NCBI GenBank assembly: GCA_025349905.2
Contig: MU624811.1
Location: 1-22,818 of the forward strand
DNA length: 22,818 nt
Origin: Blastocladiella britannica
Taxonomy: Eukaryota; Blastocladiomycota; Blastocladiomycetes; Blastocladiales; Blastocladiaceae
Reading direction: 5' to 3'
Of the stretch, positions 18,034 through 22,818 are shown piece by piece (position 1 is the stretch's first letter; each line of letters starts with the position of its first letter). The notes below the pieces were generated by a model. The model was not told the origin of the DNA and made no database searches. It worked only from the letters and a program-made list of their open reading frames with translations. The position numbers and the translations under genes are program-made.

Positions 18034-19176
18034 TCACAACTCGGAACGCTTGCCGGTCCCAGGGGTCACACACACGACGGCCGCGATCTTCGCGTCGGCC
18101 ATGCCGTAGGGCACATTGATTGCGCCAGACTTGTTGTCAGCACCGGCGGTGATGGCGATCGGGGTCTCGGCGGTGTAGCTGTCGCCGTTCCACGACGCGA
18201 TCCACGCGCGGCCGCCCTGGCCAACGTTGGCCAAGATAAGATCCTGCGCCTTCGTGAATGAGTCGTCGTCCGCGCGAACACCGGCAACCTCCCACCCCTG
18301 CGCCGCGCACACTGTAGTGGCTTCGCTGCGCAGGATCGGTTGCGGCGTGACCACCAGGTGAATGTTGCCGCCGGACGGGTGGTTGCACGGCTTGGGAGCA
18401 CCGGGAGTCGACGGCGCCGGCGGAGGGGAGCACCCGTCGTAGTTGCTGCCGGGAACTCGGGGCACGCCGGGAACCGCGGCCTTCTTTTGGCAAAGGGCAG
18501 CCGATTTCTGTCCCGGGAGACTTTTTTTGTTCATTTGTGTTGTGTGAGATGTCGCATTTAATGGAATGTAACACCAGGATATACCTGTTTCCGACCCACG
18601 CAGGGTATCCGTCAAGCGGCGGAGACTGGACAGCGACACCGCCAAAGCCCGAGTCGCCACTAATATTGATCAAGATTGGTCAATGATTCATATTCTTATT
18701 TTTTAAACTGACACAATAACATACCCGTTCCAGGTGCGAGCAAATGCCTTGACACTGGGGCCGAGGCACAGGTAGGCAGCTAGGTTCATTGGTTAGACTT
18801 GCCATTTTCTACGATCAATCCTCCATAAAAATAATAAAAATTTACCGCGAGAGATGGCCATCAAGTTGTACGGGGTCACATCGATCCACTCGGATGCGAT
18901 CGCGGCACAGGCTGCAGCGGCCGTGTCAGCCGTCAAGATCGAAGGGTTCTGGGCGTCCACGCGCGGGACAGTGTACGTCGCGCCATCCTGGGTGTAAGCG
19001 CAGTAAGGGGGCAGGATCGGGGGCGATGCCGTGCTAGGCACGGATGCCGGGCCTGTTTTTTTATATTTAAGGTTTTTTTTCCAAAGGCGTATTGATTTTG
19101 ACGTACTGCGAACGTCGGCAGCGGTGGCCGAGGTGGCAATGAGTGCGAGTGATGCGATCAAGGCGAGGACCTTCAT
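18034..19176 (-). CDS. Secreted protein with two tandem lectin-like repeats
   Basis: Five exons, 19107-19176, 18846-19052, 18725-18779, 18585-18659 and 18034-18520, with introns of 54, 66, 65 and 64 bp, give 297 residues. A signal peptide (about 1-20, MKVLALIASLALIATSATA) is followed by two related modules, about 41-146 and 186-286, joined by a Pro-rich linker. Shared marks are an Ala-rich helix with Cys (AAAACAAIASEW; ATTVCAAQGWEV), an aromatic core (FARTWNGGDSG; WIASWNGDSY) and a closing Cys (QKSAALC; KIAAVVC). Helix, W-N-G core and closing Cys recall C-type-lectin-like folds, but I cannot place the family securely. It is probably extracellular or in the wall. The exon 4/5 junction uses the acceptor after aaaaaaag (at 18521). 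The other candidate AG would break the frame. It lies upstream of the receptor on the same strand. Confidence 0.78.
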
Positions 19177-19308
19177 TGTTCTTTTGGTTTTGGATGAGCG
19201 AGGATCAGGGCGAGGAGGATCAATTGATATCGTTTGAAGAGGGGAAGCTTTCCTTCGGTCAAGAAAGTTTGGCGAAAGCTTGCCTGATGGGAAAGGCTTC
19301 GCAAATAA
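19177..19308. other. Fanzor 3' flank with inverted repeat
   Basis: This 132-bp gap separates the secreted-protein start from the Fanzor 3' end. It holds an 8-bp inverted pair, AAGCTTTC at 19245-19252 and GAAAGCTT at 19274-19281, and a smaller GCCT/AGGC pair at about 19282-19297. In TnpB and Fanzor loci the guide (omega) RNA is encoded at the 3' side, so this is where one would look. The assignment is speculative. Confidence 0.25.
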
Positions 19309-20989
19309 TCAAATAATCACGTGCTCCGTGGCATATATTTTCTCCTTGCAGAGCACAAACCATTGAAATATATCTTGGCTACTTAACCAGCACCGTCTGG
19401 GCGGCCCGTCTTCTTGGTTCCACGGGCGTACGCCTGACTGACCTTGATTGTACAAGACCCGGCGGGCCTTGGCGACAATGTTGGCCACGGCGAGAGTATC
19501 GCGGTTCCGCCATTGGCTATCACAGAGGACGCTGGGGCAGCGCAGCAAATGGTGGACTGGGGCACAATACTCTCGTACGCCGTTGCCGGTCGGGTGGTTG
19601 GGGGTGGCCACGTCGACAGAGTTGTTGGTGACGGGGTGGTCGAGATCCGGGATGGGATCGTTGGGAGCAGGGGCGGGATCCGGGGCCGGCAGTGGTCGGG
19701 CGGTCACGCGCAGCAGCGGGTGCTCCACTGGTCCCATGCAACCCGGGCACAGGCTCGACGTGCGGAACTTGTCGACGAGGACCGCAACGAACTCCCGGGC
19801 GAGTGCGCGGCGGAGGCCGATACCCTTCGTCGACCGGCCACCGCGCAACCCTTTCCGGTTCGTCCAATCGCCGAACAGGATCGCGCTCGGCTGGTCCGTC
19901 TTGTCGGGAGCAAACTTGGCCTTTATGCGGGCGATGAACTTGGCGATCGACGCGCGACCACCCAGGAGCGACCGGTAACGCCGCCGACGGTGCGACGTGG
20001 TCCCGTAGTACGCCCGAAGCATCGCAATCACCACGGCCCGACGCGCCAAGTACTGGCGGAACGAATCCAGCTGACAAGTCCGTGCCGAGTGACCATTCGC
20101 ACCGAGGCTGGACTCGATGGACTTGACGTCCATTCCCTTGGCCAGGAAGCTCTTTAGCTGGTTGCGCGCCTCCTCTTCGTTGCGCGCATGGCTGGCCTCG
20201 CGCGACCGCTCCGCCGCGTCGTACGTGAGCGCGTCGCTCCTGTACTTGGGCTATTCGGCACGGCCCAGCCCGATGTAGTCCGGCCCTCGAAGGGATTCTG
20301 GCGTACCAGCCACCCACTTGAATCCCAAGAGGTTATCGCCGTTGCCGCCACCGTGCCCGTCATCGCCACCGTGCCCGTCGTCGCCACTGTGCCCGTCGTC
20401 GCCGCCAAGACCGTTCTCGCCAAGACCACTAAGACCGTCGCCCATGACGAGACCGCCACCGCCGTCACTCCAGCAGCCATCACCGTTGTTGGTTGGCTGC
20501 TGGAGTGGGACGCGGAGCCCGGTACCGATCGTCAGCAGGTTGCGCTTGCCCGGATCAGCCCCGAGCAGGGTGAATTTGATCCGCAGGTCGACTCGAGCGG
20601 TTGTCGAGCAGGACATTGTCGCAGGTCGTGAGTTGACCCCCGGTCACAATCGAAAACATCCGTTGGAAGAGGTTTTTCGAAAAGCCGAAAATGTCGTCGC
20701 TGGCCATCTTGTCCGCGTTGTGGTGCGAATAGTCGTAGTTGTTGTTGTGATCGCGTGTTGTCTCTTTGAACCTTTCAAGGATCATGAGCTTGGTCAGCAT
20801 CGTGACCTGCTCGGTTGCACACTGCGTAATGTCGACAGCGTCATCGATGGCCTGCGCGAGCCGCGAGTCCTTGACGATAAGGTGGGTGAGGCGGTGCACG
20901 ATGGTTGTGCGGTCAAGTTGAGCAAATTTGGGCTCGGGCAGGGGAGTGATAGGATCGTCGCCGTCCGTGTTGTCAGCGTTGTCGGCCAT
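19309..20989 (-). pseudogene. Fanzor (eukaryotic TnpB-like RNA-guided nuclease), apparently damaged
   Basis: Two segments, 20638-20989 and 19309-20591, read in one frame of 545 codons if a 46-bp GT-AG segment (20592-20637) is removed. The protein order is that of Fanzor: a helical N-terminus (ATEQVTMLTKLMILERF), the RuvC-I motif LLGADPGKRNLLTI, and a helical middle (FRQYLARRAVVIAMLRAYYG, RRRRYRSLL). ILFGDW, DKFRTSSLCPGC, HHLLRCPSVLC and the RuvC-III motif WRNRDTLAVANIV follow. Two zinc-ribbon Cys pairs are kept. Defects: an in-frame TAG at 20251-20253 between RuvC-I and the middle, and Lys (codon at 19768-19770) where the family normally has VDE(F/Y)xTS. A Gly/Asp/His-rich repeat insert follows RuvC-I. 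A 63-bp intron (20251-20313, weak donor gtggct) could remove the stop, but the segment is GC-rich, unlike the other introns here. Such genes travel with transposons and cut DNA at RNA-specified sites. Confidence 0.78.
20348..20401 (-). repeat. 18-bp tandem repeat, three units, inside the Fanzor
   Basis: Three 18-bp units, nearly identical on the plus strand (ccaccgtgcccgtcatcg and close variants), encode GDDGHG-type repeats in the Fanzor frame just after RuvC-I. It looks like a slippage-expanded low-complexity insert rather than part of the nuclease core. Confidence 0.8.
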
Positions 20990-21584
20990 GTTAGCGATGG
21001 AAAATCGACTTCGAGGTTCGTTTGGTCGAAAGAGGGGGAGCGCGCTGGGCATCCGCGATCAGTCTCACATTTTGACTGGGGCTCGACCTGGCGCTCCACG
21101 CCCGGGCCTACTCGCACCAGCCGCGCCGTGATCAAGATCATGACAGCTTCCCGGTTGTACAAAAAGATGACCCTCGTCCCCCATTCGCTCCACCTCATTG
21201 CCCATTGTCCCTCCTCCTCCAAATCGACCCCATTCTGCCCAACACACGAAAGAAAATAGCAAAATGCACCACCTGCCAATCCACACTCTCCTCTCCACGA
21301 CTTGCATCCAAGCCGCTACCATGAATGGGCCGCGCCACAGTAAGATTTGAGATTTGTATCTACCTGTCGAAGTCCCGCGAGTGGATTCAAGACGAAATTT
21401 ATTTCGTGGAGAGTTCAGTATATACTTAACAAAAAAAAAATCAAAAAGCCTCAAAAATGCGCCACCCGAAAATTGTCCTTACAATTGCTTTCCTGCAGCT
21501 CATAAGGAAGCTCCGTCCCCGACTCCCTCTTTCGCGTATCCAAAAAATACTCTTACGAAATCCCTCCTTTTTTTTTTTTACACA
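20990..21584. other. Gene-free region between Fanzor and DOMON gene
   Basis: This 595-bp stretch lies between two divergent start codons. Its left half (to about 21130) is GC-rich, like the Fanzor. Its right half has AT-rich blocks at about 21415-21460, including tatata and an A tract. A T tract at about 21568-21579 sits just before the DOMON ATG. The right half is therefore the likely DOMON promoter. I see no clear terminal repeat of the Fanzor element and no further gene. Confidence 0.5.
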
Positions 21585-22632
21585 ATGTCCCGCTACTCTG
21601 CCATCCTCCTTGTTGCCCTGCTTGCTGGTACGCGTTATTTACTCCTCTTCATGTGTAATGCAATACGTAATGTACTTATACGCGTTTTTTTTCCTTTGTG
21701 TGGCAGCGCTCGCATCGGCCCAGACCGCACCCGCGACCCCCGCGTTCCGCCTGCCGACGTTTGCCGCGCAGCCCGTTCCCACGAATGCACCCATGGCCAA
21801 GGCCTGCTCGGCCGACAACATGCTCTGTGTTACTGTACGCATTTCCCTTAATTGTTTTGGTTGAGCGTAGTAGCTCCTGTTTGGATTTTTGGAGTTGACC
21901 ACAAAAAATATTGGAATTACAGGTTGCCGACATTGGCAAGTGGATTGATGTGACCGCAGTTGGACCCGCCGCCGCCAAGTGGATTGGTGTTGGCTTTGGC
22001 ACCGGCATGATTGGTACGGCGACTTTCCTTCTTTTTTTCTCCTGGATAGCTCCATGTAACTAACTGCAAAAACGACCAAAGGCGCCGATATCTACGTTGG
22101 CTACGTGCTGCCCAACTCGACCTTCTTTGTGAGCAACCGCCGCGCGACCGCCCACGCTCCCCCGGCCGTGGTGCCGCTGCAGAATGGTGTCCCGATCAAG
22201 GGCGGCAAGGCGGTGCTCCCCGGCTACTGGGTATCGCACTTCCAGCGTCCCAAGGCCAATGGCGACGGCAACCTGACGGTCGTCGACACCACCAAGCCCA
22301 TCAGCATGATCTTTGCGTTCCACGACTCGGTGCCCGTCAACTTCACCGTCAACGCGGCCCTCCCCAACTCCGAGTTCCGCGGCGCCCTGGTGCAGCACAC
22401 GATGCGCGGCAAGCTGACGGTCGACCTCAACGACAAGGCGCAGCAGGCGGCGGCGGCCGCTGGCCCGGCCCCTGGTGGCGCTGCATCATCGCCCACGTCG
22501 ACCAGTGCTTCGGCGACCCCGGCCGCATCGGAATCGACAGCGGCCAAGCCCAACGCGGCGGGCGTGTCGGCCGAGGGCGCCGCCATGGCAGGATTGTCGG
22601 CGGTGGCCATGGCATTCGCAGCACTGGCTTGA
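21585..22632 (+). CDS. GPI-anchored DOMON-domain surface protein
   Basis: Four exons, 21585-21627, 21707-21834, 21923-22013 and 22082-22632, with introns of 79, 88 and 68 bp, give 270 residues. A signal peptide (1-20, SRYSAILLVALLAALASAQ) is split by intron 1. Residues about 45-180 match a DOMON domain: WIDVTAV, then KWIGVGFGTGMIGADIYVGY, YWVSHFQRPKANGDGNLTVV and ISMIFAFHD. A Ser/Thr/Ala/Pro-rich stalk follows, and the protein ends with a short hydrophobic tail (GAAMAGLSAVAMAFAALA) with small residues before it, typical of a GPI attachment signal. DOMON domains bind haem or sugars and often serve extracellular redox chemistry. I cannot identify the ligand, and no cytochrome b561 or dehydrogenase domain is attached. 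All intron phases agree with the domain. A T tract directly precedes the ATG. Confidence 0.88.
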
Positions 22633-22668
22633 TTTGCTTCTTTTTTCACTTTTATGTTTTAACCATGC

Positions 22669-22753
22669 ATTGACTTTTTCGTGAAAAATGAAACAAAGCG
22701 AAAAGTCGGCGCCAAAGTTTGCCAACTTCCCACGAATCCGCACAATCAGGTTG
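22669..22753 (-). repeat. Right copy of the 85-bp inverted repeat
   Basis: The reverse complement of this stretch matches 5-89 without gaps at 81 of 85 positions. It begins 36 bp after the DOMON gene stop. Beyond it, 65 bp remain to the window end and show no further match to the left edge. Confidence 0.9.
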
Positions 22754-22818
22754 ATTCTGCTGTCAGGTCCGCGCCAATGACCCGACTGCATCCTGAGCCG
22801 CTGGTCCCAGATCTGAGC

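Noticed and set aside
18521..18584. Acceptor at gggacag (just after the chosen one) for intron 4 of the secreted protein
   Set aside because: With the AACAG|gtatat donor it would break the frame of the second repeat. The acceptor after aaaaaaag keeps it.
19444..20157. Plus-strand open frame of 237 codons opposite the Fanzor C-terminal half
   Set aside because: The minus strand carries the zinc-ribbon and RuvC-III motifs. The plus frame has none.
20251..20306. 56-bp candidate Fanzor intron with a good gtacgc donor that would remove the TAG
   Set aside because: Its phase would throw the rest of the protein into a frame without the conserved motifs.
20348..20401. Short regular repeats considered as a CRISPR-like array
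   Set aside because: The units are contiguous with no spacers and encode a Gly/Asp/His tract. It is a coding microsatellite in a eukaryotic genome.
19242..21152. Short inverted match (gggaagct / agcttccc) flanking the Fanzor as possible terminal repeats
   Set aside because: Eight bases over this distance are expected by chance, and no longer match or target duplication is visible.
20318..21259. Long plus-strand open frame of 313 codons opposite the Fanzor
   Set aside because: It is Pro/Ser/Val-rich with no domain, and it is explained as an antisense shadow of the GC-rich Fanzor and its repeat insert.

Overview
The window looks like nuclear DNA from an early-diverging, probably zoosporic fungus (Blastocladiomycota or Chytridiomycota type). 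This is inferred from several features. Exons are GC-rich. Introns are AT-rich, mostly 53-88 bp, often with gtacgt/gtatgt donors and long T tracts. Gene spacing is very tight. The gene content combines a DPY30-domain protein, a GABA-B-like class C receptor and a Fanzor (eukaryotic TnpB) sequence. I made no species assignment. All exon maps were built by hand from splice signals, frame and protein-family continuity.

Layout, left to right: a type I membrane protein with a Pro/Gln-rich tail (241-1347, +); an LSM14/Scd6 mRNA-decapping regulator (1806-3233, -, 3 exons); sphingosine kinase (3729-5813, +, 4 exons); an M20D2-type amidohydrolase/dipeptidase (5901-7373, -, 5 exons including a 35-nt exon); a Gfd2-like DEDDh exonuclease-domain protein (7446-8867, +); an MFS monocarboxylate-type transporter (9129-10699, +, 3 exons); a seven-helix membrane protein (10822-12114, -); a DPY30-domain protein (12325-12924, +); an unrecognised protein (13163-14587, +); a class C GPCR with a C-terminal PH-like domain (14661-17745, -, 8 or 9 coding segments); a secreted protein with two lectin-like repeats (18034-19176, -, 5 exons); a damaged-looking Fanzor (19309-20989, -); and a GPI-anchored DOMON protein (21585-22632, +, 4 exons).

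The left half is mostly housekeeping: mRNA decay, sphingolipid signalling, peptide/amide hydrolysis, a nuclease-fold protein and a transporter. The right half is rich in surface and secreted proteins around the Fanzor. Genes alternate strand, with convergent ends 73-122 bp apart in three pairs and a 72-bp divergent promoter in one pair. I see no operon-like functional unit.

The main points for a second look are: an 85-bp inverted repeat (81/85 identical) at the two ends of the window; the class C receptor fused to a PH-like module; the Fanzor with an in-frame TAG and a Lys where a catalytic Glu is expected; the internally duplicated secreted protein; and unusual splicing features (a GC-AG intron, a possible 27-nt intron, a 35-nt exon, and a stop codon overlapping a splice donor).
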